A DNA stretch of 64,000 nt, from the NCBI RefSeq assembly GCF_032854445.1, contig NC_088295.1, forward strand, positions 73,686,028-73,750,027. Reading direction: 5' to 3'. A model generated the notes under the pieces. It ran no database searches, was not told where the DNA came from, and saw nothing but the letters and a program-made list of their open reading frames with translations. The number at the start of each line of letters is the position of its first letter. The stretch's first letter is position 1. Shown here in pieces: positions 45,701 through 57,275 of this stretch. The position numbers and the translations under genes are program-made. This DNA is from Liolophura sinensis (taxonomy: Eukaryota; Mollusca; Polyplacophora; Chitonida; Chitonidae).

Positions 45701-46019
45701 ATAATTATCCGCAGTCCTTAAAATATTACATCAGGCAGTTTACAGCGTTGCCTTTTCAAAATTGAATCTGACAAATCAGATAAAAGCTTTGACTTTCTCA
45801 TTTATTGCTGTTTTCTCCTTCGAGATTTGGTATAGCAATTTTCCTGTAACTGCTATCTGTTGCTTTTGCATTTGGCTAGATATGCGTCCCATGTGGCAAG
45901 GATTAGCTTACCTGGGAAATTTGTAAAAAAAATTGATATAATTCTTGAAAGTTGTCTTGGAATTGTTTACTGAAATTGTCTTTCTGTTATCTTACATTGG
46001 ATCGGTTATATTTTTTCAG

Positions 46020-46276
46020 AACCAAAGGGAAGAAAGAAGCGGAAACCATACACAAGGTATCAGACTATGGTGTTGGAAAATGAATTTCTAAATAACTCCT
46101 ACATCACCCGTCAAAAACGCTGGGAAATTTCTTGCAAACTTCAGTTGACTGAAAGACAAGTGAAAGTGTGGTTTCAAAATCGGCGGATGAAGAGGAAGAA
46201 ATTAAACGAAAGAGCAAAGGCGCGGATTAAGGAGGAGGAGAACAAAGAGCCCTCTTCACTAAACAATGGTTCTTGA
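46020..46276 (+). CDS. Post2: Post2 homeobox gene, coding exon 2 (homeodomain and C-terminus)
   Basis: This exon encodes residues 174-258 and the stop. The 60-residue homeodomain spans residues 177-236 (46028-46207). It begins [12 protein letters not shown] and carries L16 and F20 of helix 1. Helix 3 reads [15 protein letters not shown] with the invariant W48, F49, N51 and R53, and with Q50, the Antennapedia/Hox-type specificity residue. RKKRKPY at the arm and QKRWE before helix 2 are hallmarks of the posterior (Abd-B/Hox9-13) class; [17 protein letters not shown] is the version I know from lophotrochozoan Post2, distinct from Post1. A 22-residue basic-to-acidic tail follows. The protein is expected to bind DNA in the nucleus and specify posterior identity. 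The acceptor is TTTTTTCAG at 46011-46019. Confidence 0.95.
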
Positions 46277-47560
46277 TTGACAGAAACTGACTGTAGATGG
46301 TATATTATGAAATATGGAGTGTGCGCTGAGCTCCCGAAAGCTGTGGATACCTAGTGAACGAGCACGCGCTGACCACCCGCAGCGGAGACTCTTGTGATGT
46401 CACAGAGCCGAGATGGGCTATGTTGTATTTGTGTTTGTTCTAACAGTGCTTATATATTGTACATGGACCTACGACGTGGTTAGTCGGTGCGCATGCGTGG
46501 GGAATGACCGGAAGTATGTGTGCTAGTGATCTGAGTGCTGTGGCAACAGTAGAGAGGACAGCTAAATACGTTCCTTGATTACGTATCAGGCAGCTATCGG
46601 CATTACCTGTAAAGACGATCCGATACAGTAATACCGAACGCTGGGAGAAAACTTACAGACTGTGGGGACATATCTCTGCTTATACGGACGATTCTTTGCC
46701 TCATTATAATTTGGCCAAACCACAATGTTTGTTGAACGGTTTGTCTCCATGTAAGTGGTTATCCGATTGTATTACAACGGTGGTTGTTATTTTCTACTTG
46801 TTCGTATTCGGTGTATATTTTATAGTCTCGACAAAAACCGTGCTTGTCGTGGACTGTTGATTATTTTTGTCCAAAGCCAATGACATCATTTCCCGACAAA
46901 CTGTATTTGTGATGTGATGTTTGTATTTGTGTGACAGATAGTTAATTTTCTACCTCCGTGCATGCTAGAGCAACAGGTTCAAGACAAAATGGCAGTATCA
47001 ACAATTTACAATGGCACATGAAATGTTGCTGTCTCGTTCTTATTTGTTTTTATTTGTTTTTATTTTTGCCCAGTGCATATTAACCGTGTCCTGACGTTTG
47101 ATCTTATCACTAAGAGTGACATTTGTTAACTCCAATATCCTACAAGAATACTACAAATCAAAGCTACAGATCAAAAGTTTAAAGTTTCATTGTATAGGAA
47201 GTTTCATTGTATGGGAAGTTTCATTAGCTGTTAACACAAAATGACCGCCAACGTCATAAGGTAGCTCTTGGCCCGCCCTACTTATACACATACGCTAAAT
47301 CAGCAGTGCTTACTTGTTACAATGAATAGACATCATACATGTTACTGATCTCTGATAGCTTGCACAACGACACGTGTAAGACAAAAAAAAGAAAAACAAT
47401 CTTTCAGCAAGTTTCAGATGATTTCTGAAGCTTCCTGATAACTGCCAGGGAAAAGAATTTCTTCGATTTTCTGTAACTCGATTTGATTCCACGTAATTGT
47501 AGCATGAGGGAGGGGTTGAAACGACAAAGTGATAATAAATACTGTAGTGGTTGTTGTTGA
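46277..47560 (+). other. Post2: Post2 3' UTR (predicted)
   Basis: The first AATAAA I find after the stop is at 47534, giving a 3' UTR of about 1.28 kb. It contains a T-rich tract with three TTATTT(G) repeats (47041-47067) that could be a stability element, and a 17-bp direct repeat AAGTTTCATTGTATAGG at 47182-47225. No splice sites or further coding sequence noted. Confidence 0.5.
47534..47560 (+). terminator. Post2: Poly(A) signal and GU-rich downstream element
   Basis: AATAAA at 47534-47539 is followed closely by GTAGTGGTTGTTGTTG, a GU-rich stretch like those bound by CstF. A second AATAAA at 47785-47790 with TGAATTTGTG after it is an alternative distal site. Confidence 0.5.
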
Positions 47561-48554
47561 ATTAATCTGTCCTTACCAATGTACATGTGTACAAACTTAG
47601 TGCTGACTCAACCTTTGGTACAAATATACTGTCGCGAAAACTTAAAGCTGTACATGTGTAATGTCGACCAAATCTAGTTCGATACGATTATTTCAATATT
47701 TCTCAAAGAGACAGCTCATTATTGTACTAATGTTGCATAATGTATGCACGTCCATAGATGTCTTGTAAAAAGTGGCAGTCCAAGAATAAATGAATTTGTG
47801 ACATATCAGTATATTATTGTCAGTTTTCCTATTCATTATATACACTTCATATATGCGTATCAATGAATGATTAACTAAAACTATTTTAATCTGAAATATG
47901 CACAAGGAAGGAGTTTATAAATACCGACGTGACTGCATATCTCCAGATTGCAAGGTGGCTGTGTATTCATAGATATGACTGTATTCATCGGCTGGCTATT
48001 CATGACAAGGGGAGTCGTGTGTGAACACGACCTTTGAACAGGTATAGACTTATGCCGAAGAATGTATTATGAAGACCTCAGTTCTGCATTTGTTGTCCAC
48101 GTACATGCATGAGTGACCATAGTGGGCATATTGAATGGTCTGATAGTACATAAGGTCATCAACATCCTTCGACAAAAACAATGAAGCTAGGCAGAGTAAA
48201 ACCTGATGTTGCCATCGAATTATAGCTACGGTATCTAGTCAAAAAATCATCTAAGCCATATCTAAGCACGTGTGTGTAACGTGGGGAATGTTGTCAGTAA
48301 CTTGCCAAAGGTGAGTGGTTTAGGCCGGAACCCTCCGTTTCCACTCATAGAACTGATCACAATAGTAAAAGTGAAAAATTCTTAATTATGACATTCAACA
48401 ATCAACTAACCAGTCAACTAGACAATGAAGAACACATTTAATAAAATACATATTTTTAAAGATTTTGTGAGTTGTTAAAAAAAGAAGAATAGAAGTTCAT
48501 ATTGGAATCTTGAGATTGCTATTTCCGAGGCATGTGACATGAAATATTTCTACA
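47561..48554. other. Gene-free stretch
   Basis: AT-rich, no gene or named element seen apart from the alternative poly(A) signal at 47785-47790. Confidence 0.5.
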
Positions 48555-48908
48555 TTTTCTTCAGAACTCGGGATCAAACCCGAGTCGGGTCATACCAAAG
48601 ACTTCAAAAATGGTACTTGCTGCATTCTTGCTTGGCGCTCAGCCCTGAGAAGTTAAAGCAAGAAAACAGGACTGGTTGCCCTGCTGTCAGTACAATGTTA
48701 TTGGGTGAGGGTCATGTCTGATGTCTTTAGCATGATGTTTCAGTGGCGGCAAAATTTTGGCGGCATTGACTCGCTCTGCCACAATGTATGTACAAAGACA
48801 TCATGACTCCTCGTCGTCATATGGCTAAAAATTGTTAAGTACGACGAATAAACCCCAAGCATACATACATACATACATACACACATACATACATACATAC
48901 ATACATAT
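48555..48908 (+). mobile_element. SINE-like element with tRNA-type head and (CATA)n tail
   Basis: A degenerate B-box region (GGGATCAAACCC, about 48570) followed by GAGTCGGGTCATACCAAAGA begins a body that also appears, diverged, at 50471-50710. Both share a GTCGGGTCA..C...GACTT word and a GACTGGTTG word. The 3' end (TCGTCGTCATATGGCT ... GTACGACGAATAAACCCC AAGC, near 48811-48860) matches the element at 42721, and a (CATA)n tail runs 48860-48908. This organisation is that of a tRNA-derived short interspersed element moved by a partner LINE. The family name is not assigned. Confidence 0.65.
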
Positions 48909-49220
48909 ATTTTCTACTCGCACTGAAAAAAATCTACGCAATTATTTGTATGTCTGGGAAAGACTGTTTAATACGAAGCGCATGTCTGGGCACTGATTAA
49001 AAAGGCTCCCTTTCAGGTAGACGGTTTCCTCATGGAAGAATTTATTTTCTTCGATTGACATTTTACTTCGTACTCTAGAACATTACTGACACCATGTATG
49101 AAGAGGCTCAACAAGCGCACTTCGCTAGAGGTATACACTCTAAATTTAAGACAATAATTGTTTTCTGAATGATGTAGACAAGAACATCTCACTTCCACAT
49201 AATATTACTGACAAACCTTC

Positions 49221-49448
49221 CTTACACCAAAAAAGGTATTCTGTTTGAATAAAAGAACAAGCCTGTCATTTTTAACATAATGCAGTTTAGAAGTAACATA
49301 ATGCATTCTGCCATTACTCATCAAAATATTACGTTACAAACAAAATATAACCCCTGTTACACCAATAAAAGTATTCTATTGTAATAACAGAACAAGTATT
49401 TAATACATAACATTATAGTTCGGCAGTAACATAATCTATTCTTATTAG
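49221..49448. repeat. Diverged tandem duplication, 2 copies of a roughly 93-bp block
   Basis: Blocks at about 49221-49313 and 49356-49448 share the order TTACACCAA.AAA.GTATTCT, then AATAA.AGAACAAG, then ACATAA..., then AG.AGTAACATAAT, then ATTCT. They differ by many substitutions and small gaps. This is an old local duplication without coding potential. Confidence 0.6.
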
Positions 49449-50470
49449 CCAGTTGAACCGATTGCTTTTCACAGTATACCTAATAAAGTTCCTACACCCG
49501 CTGTTTACAGGAATGCAGACCATGCTGCACAACCTGACTGGTGAAGCGGCTTTACCTCTGAACAGTGAGTCGATGTTGTGGTGGCCTCAGCAAGCTTTCC
49601 TGTGGTAGTACCATTTCTCTCCAAAATATATTTTGTATCCGAATCTAGAAGAAGCACTGCTTCGTCAGTTGTTTTATTTTTGGAGTTTTTCTGGTTTTGA
49701 CGGTGAGGCGCAGCATAGAGGGATAACTCTTCGTGACCTGTCACCTTGAAATAATTCCACCATTCATGGTGTTAATCCAAGTCTAAAAAAGCGCTATGTG
49801 CAATTTTGACGTTCATTGCGATTTGAAATTTACAACAATATATCCACGAAAAAAAATAAAAATCTTTCTAAAAGATCTATTTTATTTATTTATTCATGAT
49901 TTTTGTTTAACGCTTTGCTCAGGAATTTTTCACTTATATAATGCCATTCAGATTTATGCAATCTGGAGAACATCGACCTGTGCCAAACCACCGACCAACT
50001 TTCTCACATGCGACGTATTGATGTTCGCACCATACTGATGGAAGACAAGTGGTCTCCAACAAACGTCGAAAGTGCGCAAACGGTCAGTTTAGTGTTGTTG
50101 GCCGCCTATTGTCAGGAAATCTTCACAAGCAGCCAGAGCATGGGAACTCTGTATTATACAATCTTACGTAGTGAGAATTATAACCAAATACATGAGAATA
50201 AAGTTACAGGCGAATAGACTTATACATCTAGCACAAATACTCGATCTGTAGTTTCCTGTTATATGGATTTTGATAATTTGGATGATTGTCGGGATGACTT
50301 GACAAGTTGACTGGATAACCTACTACTACATCTCCTATGTCGCATTTAAGACTGTTACGTTTTTCAGCTAAATTAAACACAAGTGATGAGAGCTCGAGGC
50401 TCTACCTGCCAACATAATTACTTAGCTTAAGTACAAAATAGTCCAGAAGAATGTGTCTTTTTTGTACGCC
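49449..50470. other. Gene-free stretch
   Basis: A minus-strand open frame (49505-49744) of 79 codons has no recognised domain. No gene called. Confidence 0.45.
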
Positions 50471-50710
50471 GGTCCCGATAGAACAGTTGGTAGTCCGCTT
50501 CGTGGGGGCGGTAGATGCAGGGTCAGTCCTGGGTCGGGTCACACTTAAGACTTTAAGGGGATAGTGCAACGACTGGTTGACCCATCTCAATATATTGGCT
50601 CGTGTGGGGCGCCTTACTTGCCTTCGGTAAGTCGTCTCAGTGAAGCAGCACTAGATAAAAGAGTGCTGGAACTCCGTGGATCCTAGTGCTTCTGCACTCT
50701 GATCATTCAT
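50471..50710 (+). mobile_element. SINE-like element, tRNA-derived head
   Basis: TAGAACAGTTGG (50479-50490) matches the RNA polymerase III A box TRGCNNAGYNGG with one mismatch. A degenerate B box (GGTCAGTCCTGG, about 50521) follows at tRNA-like spacing, then GGTCGGGTCACAC and GACTTTAAGGGGATAGTGCA. The body resembles the element at 48555. No terminal tail repeat is evident, so it is probably a 5' part or an old copy. Confidence 0.6.
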
Positions 50711-53700
50711 CTAATATCTACAGAGGCTCTATTAACAATAACGTTGACCACAGCTCACTAGAGATTCTACACCGGCTGATTCCATCAACGTGTCATCTGT
50801 GAATCCTAGTGCATCTGACCTCGGGAACTGTAGCTGTCACAGACGACAGAACCGTTCTGCTCAGCATCGGTCAAGGACTACAGCTAATGTTGTTCAACAG
50901 TTTATGGTAGGCATTTACTGAGTTATGAGATTATTTATGATATTTTGATTTTTATTATATTTTTTAACACCGATATGTACGATGTTTATTGACATCTCAT
51001 CAATATTCATTCTGACGCTCCTTTTATAGAATTTCAACGAAGTAGGCGGAACTTAAGTACGGAATCCAGCTGTGTGATTGGCTAACCAACAAAATAGGTG
51101 CACGTCAATCACAAACCTGCTTAAATCCTATCACTATCATGGACGTGGAAAATAAGTTTTTCTCTACAAACGTTTAAAACTTTTCAAGTAAAGTCAGACT
51201 TAAAATGAACAATTAAAATCACCAAAAGACGTAAAAATTCCATTTATCTATGACGTTAATTAAAAAGTTTATCTGCAAGAGTCGATGTATGCACAAAAAT
51301 GACCATATGGATGATATGCTTACGCGCAAAATGTCCCCCTCAAGAAAAGGGTAGGACCTAATTTTCAAGAGTAGACTTCACGAAAAATGAACATTAAAAC
51401 GATGCCATCATGAGTAAATACTGTTATCAAACTCTCAAACACTCAACCATATTTCATCAAATGTAACGCTTAAATTTTAAGGAAAGCTTTGCCAAAAACA
51501 AAGTTTACAACCGCAAAATATCTACAACGTAATGATAAAATCTTCTACCAATGTCGTTGTTATAACCACACAAATCCTACTCTAAACTGATTTCCATGTT
51601 TGTTACTATGCGAGAATCACCACTCACTACTTTCTAGCCGTCTCAAAATGATCCCAAGGATAAAACTTTGGTTACTTACAGTCCTAAACGTCAAGAAAGG
51701 CCGAATGGGAACTAGCAACAAAATCTAGTTCTAGAGGAGCGACCTAATAAAAACTCTGCTAATATTACTGTTTAAAACGTCACCAGTTATTATCTTTTAC
51801 ATAGCAAGTGACTGTAATAATATACATTCATAGCGAAAGATAGTATTTAAAAGACACCAGATCTCTTGTAAATGTAGTAACAACTATTAAATGTCAAATA
51901 ATATACTGACATTATGAATCAATCTACCATGGGGCTACACCCATCTATACACAAAAGGGGTGGGCAATAGGCAACTAGAATGAATGAAATATACCTGTCT
52001 CCTGAGTTAAACTCTGCTATAACGAGTCCAATATTGACCAAAAGTCAAATCCAGTGATTTTATCAATCACCGAGATATTTAAATATATCGGTGAAAGTTC
52101 AGTGTTCTGTTTACTGTCAATAAAAATGTTCCTGAAATAACGAGTATAATTTAAGTCTTACTGTCTTGATGTTCCTTCTCTCTCTGTATCAACAGGTGCA
52201 TGTATGTTAAATGTTAAATTTGTCACAATACCATCACCAAAAGGAGCTGCATGACTCTGTGTTGGAGTCATTGACCTCTTCCTATGGACTGTCTCATAAA
52301 AAGCATTGACCATACTTTATCATCAAAACACAGATTCTCCATGGCTGAAAGCCAATGGCTTGAACACAGAAAACACTTATTTCACGATTGGGTTTCATTT
52401 ATTATCAGCGTTTTACTAAATGGTTTTGACAGTCTAACTGGTAGATCTGAATCCAGAATGTTCCAAAATATCCGTGGTGGGAGATTTAATATTTTTGACA
52501 TTTTCCACCTGATTGAATCTTTATTAAAACCAAATGGAATTGTCACTGCTGCGAATCAGGGCAAAAACGAAGTTTCGCTAGTTGTAGAATACTTTAGCTA
52601 ACATTATGGATGATTGGAAAGATACGCATTTATTCCTACATATCGTTCAACGACTAAAGTTCTGTTTTTCTTTGTTACTTGCGTGCTGAAAATAAGTTTT
52701 ACCAAAACCTACCTGGAGCGCTCTGCCCGCGGGTTACAATGTTGGATGTAAGTAGACATTATCAAGAGGAAACTATACATAATTTGAATGAAGCCTCGTA
52801 GTACATTAACGAGGGTTACGAGGGTACCATCTGGGAAAAACAATTGCGGCGGTAACTAGTCAGTAACAGGTGGACACCATACAACATTCAAAAGAAACCA
52901 CGTACTGCTTGGAACGTACCATTCAATGGTATTATGCAGTGGTGGAGGACACTAGACATTTACAAGGAAAGAGTGGTTGTAAGTAAACATTATCAAGAGA
53001 AAATTAAGATTATCATGATTTTTTGAGATATCAGGTGCTATCGGCTGGGATAAGAGACATCACCGAGAGAAAGTAGTCATCCGTACAAAGTTAGGAGACT
53101 TTTCCAACAATATTGCATTTCTCATTGCCAAATGGTTCCCTCAAAATGCATGTCAATAACTGTTGTAATTGACGCTGTAAGGAATGTAATATGAAGACAA
53201 AATAGAGAAAATAATGTATATAATTCAAATCTAATCAAATAATGTAAGATTCCATAATCAACATATTGAACGGATAAATGTCCATGATAAAGACGGATGT
53301 TTCAGTTAAACATATATACAACATTTATAAAATTTTGACTTCCGCGTACATTTGCTAGCTATATTATCAATTGGTAGCATCCCATCCTGTACAATGCTAG
53401 GACAAGAACGCCACTAAGCGTGTGAGCTAAAGTAGTACTTATTCGAGTGGCGAGAGGCAGAATCGTAGAAGATCTGTTTGAAGTTCCGACGTCCAGTTGG
53501 TAACGCCTGTTAATGGACAACCTGGCATAAATAACCTATGTGGCTAAACCAAGTACAGAACCCAGCCTTCTGCTCTCTATGGCCTCAGGTTATATTTCAC
53601 GCTTATAGCTTCACTTCAAACGAAACTCAAACGTAGGTCATATCTCCGCATCGCGTTATAGCCGTGAAAAATGGGGTCATTCGGTGCGAAACTACAGATC

Positions 53701-55240
53701 GTACGTTCAGCGGTATTCCGCTTCCCACGAAAATGTTTATATACAAACACACGCGTAAAATCCATTGACTTCTTAACTCTAAACACGCTGTATGCAAATT
53801 GGCGCTGTTGGCGGTCTACTCGCAGAAACCATATAGAAAGATGTAGGCCTATCTTGAAATACATCAAAATTGACATTTTTACTGTTTTGTGAGACCATTG
53901 AAAATGTCTTGGTAGGACACACGTACTTATCTGTATTACAGCATCAACTCGAAATTATGAAGTATTTCTTCTATACCTGCTTGTTAATGCGTGAAATGCG
54001 CTACTGAAAATTGAAGGCCAGTAAATTTGTATGAATTGTCACGCAACGTTTGAAACAAAATGATTTATTTGCGGTACACGCATTATGTTTGGTCGCAATA
54101 TAAACGTATTATGTAACTGGGTAGATGCTGTCGTGACAAAATTCACAAGTGAATCCGGAAAGCGTGCAGGGTGAGGTATAAAGAAAGGAGCAGTGTGAAA
54201 CAAATTCGCTTAAAATAACTCTGAGGCGTTTATTTACGTTGAAAAGTCTTTGTTTGACTAAACTGAACGGGTCAATAAAATACCTGAATGCATTCACTGA
54301 CCACGATCAAAGTGGTGTGAAATGGGCGGTCCGTACTTGTGAAATAGGTGTCTCAACTGACAGCAAATGGTCATCTGAACGTAGGTGCGGGCGACAGAGG
54401 AGGAAGGTAAGTAGAGATAACACTAGAACAAAAGTCAGGCTGGTCAAGCGGCGTAAATTTCGTTCGGTTATTTCAAACCGGTAACCCCAGTGCTCGCTGG
54501 TTTACATGCGCTTGACAAGAGGATCTACAAACTGATCGACGCCATATATATACGTGAAATATGCTTCAGTTCTTTGAAAAATCACTTTATGTCGGGAACA
54601 GATGCTTACTGTGGGGTCATAGTAAATAATGCTTGCTTATATGTTTATCTGAAAACCTGAGAAAAATGCTGTCGGCGTAATATTGTGAGCGATATTGCAT
54701 CTTCCCTTTTTGGCAAAGGGTAAACAGATAACTATTTTACCTGGTGGTTTGCAGAGTGTACAATCTGATTGCGTGTGCACCTCACAATGTTAATTTAAAG
54801 TAATGCTTTGTGCCTCGCAATGTTAATTTTGGAAACAATTGGAAGCGAGAATTTGATAAAATACACAAATCCATTGTATGGGTACATTTGTAATTGGCTT
54901 ATTTATTTTGGTGCATCAATTTTATATGTGGTACTTACTAACGATGCATTTCCTTCAACCTATGGATTAAATGAAAATCGATTCAATAAAGTGTATCAGA
55001 CTTTACAGAAGAGATTATCGGGAGAAGCAATGAACGACGATACTGGCCAAGATAAGATACGTACATCGTTTCTGAACAAAAGGATAACAGTCACTTTTTC
55101 AAATAAGCAGCAAGTAAAAATTACCATTATACAATTCTTAAGACATAAATGAAATGATTTAATAGTATAGATCCATATGTCACGTTTTGGCAAAACGTAA
55201 TGCTGGGTTTTGATAACAACTATCTATAACAGGAATTGCA
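50711..55240. other. Gene-free stretch, about 4.5 kb
   Basis: Open frames at about 52284-52601 and 54808-55152 (+) reach 105-114 codons. The latter opens on TTG and contains one hydrophobic stretch, but neither shows a known domain or splice signals I trust. No repeat family identified. Confidence 0.45.
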
Positions 55241-55317
55241 CCACTAGGGGAAGTCAGGTCAAAGTCTGGCAGTGTACGAGTCAAATTGCGACTAGTGGAC
55301 CGTAGGCGCCCTCTGCC
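55241..55317. promoter_or_regulatory. Pair of opposed CTCF-like motifs
   Basis: CCACTAGGGG (55241-55250, +) matches the first ten positions of the CTCF core. On the minus strand GGCAGAGGGCGCC (55305-55317 in + coordinates) matches its second half (AGAGGGCGC). CCACTAG also recurs on the minus strand at 55292-55298. The pair points inward across about 60 bp and lies about 7.7 kb downstream of the Post2 poly(A) signal. A boundary element is a plausible reading, unproven. Confidence 0.3.
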
Positions 55318-57221
55318 CCTGAGTTACATGACTTCATACTTCCCTCGCCTGGCCATCTAACCAAACCGCTCATCCTTATTAACGGTCCTTTAAATTAAGG
55401 GGAGAAATTTAATCTGCGACAAAATGCTTGGAAGCGTTTTTTTCTGACCCTTGGTGTCAAATGAAACTGCACATGAAATCGCACAATGGGCAGCAGGAAT
55501 CTCACTATTTCTACGACTTCCCCTAATCAAGCCCTCGACGAGCGTCTTTTATTTGCCTTCCTGAAGGCGTATTTACGAGCTACCCGGCAAATTTATGTTT
55601 TTCCCGTCTATCAAGAAAACAGTGTGGGGATATGACCGTGTTCCGGTTGACACACCTTTGATCTAAGTGTTCTCAAGGTTCGGAGCTTGTCACCACATGC
55701 CAGCCGGCCACTCAAATTACCCCGCTTTGGAATCTCATCTGGTCAAATGAACCAAGCCATTAAACAACTTTGTTGAGAGATATATTTGTTAGAATAGCAT
55801 TGCCGGAAAGATAACTCAACTAACTTGTAAAAGTCAAAGTTTGGGCGGTTTTTGGATGCGTTGTGTGTGGCTGTGACGAATATTTCCATATTTAAAGGGC
55901 TCATATTGGAACATCAGTACACGCAACATTACGAAGACCATCCTGTTGCATTCAATACGTTTCTTCCGCATTATACGGCAGGCCTTCGGCTCTCATTATA
56001 ACTCCCTCTGAAGACAGCGTTTTCATCTTTCATTTCGTTTGTATGACAAGTGCAACCTTTAAGAGGAGGCGTTTAGCACTATGACGGGAGTAAAATTCTA
56101 ATTGTCATTTAAGTTAACACAGTTTTAACATCACATTTATTTTACTCTCCACACATAGAAGTTTTCCTCTAACTCAACCATATTCACTACCTCATACAAT
56201 GGACCGCAGACAGAAGATGGCGGCTTAACAATGGCATGATGTGACTTTTACAATTATGACCAGAGTTAAGCAGAGTTAACTCGCATAAATGATCTATAAA
56301 GACTCCGTGTGTGTGTCATAAACCAGATATAACGGAAGACGTTTTACTGTCCACTTTTAGCGATTTCGCCCCATGAGGTCGCTGACATTCGCCCCATAAT
56401 GTGTAGCGGGACATCTTCACAAAACAGCAAAGCCACTTTATTATTAGCTTTCTTGCTTTATTTGGCCAGAAACGTATAACTCGCAATTAAGGATAATTTT
56501 CATCACATTAAAGAAAAAGCAGCATGTACCATATGTCATTTTATGTCTTCCTAAAACAATGACATTGGGATGCACTCACTTGATGTAGGAAGAATATATT
56601 TCTGTGTTGTATATTATCTCAATTTTCAGTGTATAGAAGTCAACATTACCACTTGGCGAGACCCTATCCCCTCCTCCTGCCCAGAAAAGAAATTATTCGC
56701 GTTTAATTTGTGCGTGTTGTATTCAGATATGTATGAGCGATCAATTACTATATTGTCAGTGGATCATGAACTATTTCAGCATAGTCTTATATGTTCATTT
56801 ATGTATAAACAATTCGAAATAAATGAAATTCAACGTTTTGGAATCTCAACGTTTTGGGTCGTTGAAAATTAAGTATACTTGAAAAGTGTAAAGACAGTCC
56901 CGTCGGAAAATGGAGTTTTGGGGCTAAAAAGTGTGAATAATGTTAAGGTTTTAAGTTTGAATTTGGTCAATAAAAGCTTTGTGGCATCGGCCTAGTATGT
57001 AATGGAAAATAAAATTTGTCTCTCTTTTAGACACCTTTCGCTGATATATATTTAGTGCCTATACCTACACCTTCGGTGTGTATACCTGACAACTGTGTCC
57101 AGCCTAGAGTAGGACCCGCCACCATTTAAAGGTGTTCAGTATTCCTAATTTTTTCACCTAAACCTAAAATCTTCACACTTTCAAAATAAGTTCATAGATG
57201 CATATCCATTCGATTTATGTT

Positions 57222-57275
57222 TTTTTATTTGATTGGTGTTTTACGCCGTACTCAAGAGTAGAGCATTGTGGTGGA
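57222..57275 (+). mobile_element. SINE-like repeat fragment (TTGATTGGTGTTTTACGCCG family)
   Basis: TTTATTTGATTGGTG, then TTTTACGCCGTACTCAAG, then a short GTGGTGG word match the start of the copy at 60858 and the inverse of the one at 4478. The homology fades after about 55 bp. Confidence 0.6.

Larger units (their letters stand above)
37777..46019 (+). other. Post2: Post2 intron, 8,243 bp, phase 1
   Basis: It is bounded by GTACAG (37777) and TTATATTTTTTCAG (ending 46019). Joining the exons keeps the reading frame: G from exon 1 plus AA from exon 2 gives a Glu codon. A single intron a short way upstream of the homeobox is the usual Hox gene layout. No other coding exon is recognised inside. 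It contains candidate regulatory sites at 38312-38333 and 38536-38549, a degenerate tandem repeat at 39964-40285, a duplicated segment (40800-41079 and 41712-41998) and a SINE-like 3' end at 42721-42799. Confidence 0.85.

Noticed and set aside
54808-55152. 114-codon frame with a hydrophobic stretch
   Set aside because: Begins with TTG, is AT-driven in composition, and has no recognised family or exon signals.
57051-57095. Short hairpin (ACACC TTC GGTGT)
   Set aside because: Only five solid base pairs, then mismatches. Too short for a microRNA precursor or other structured RNA.
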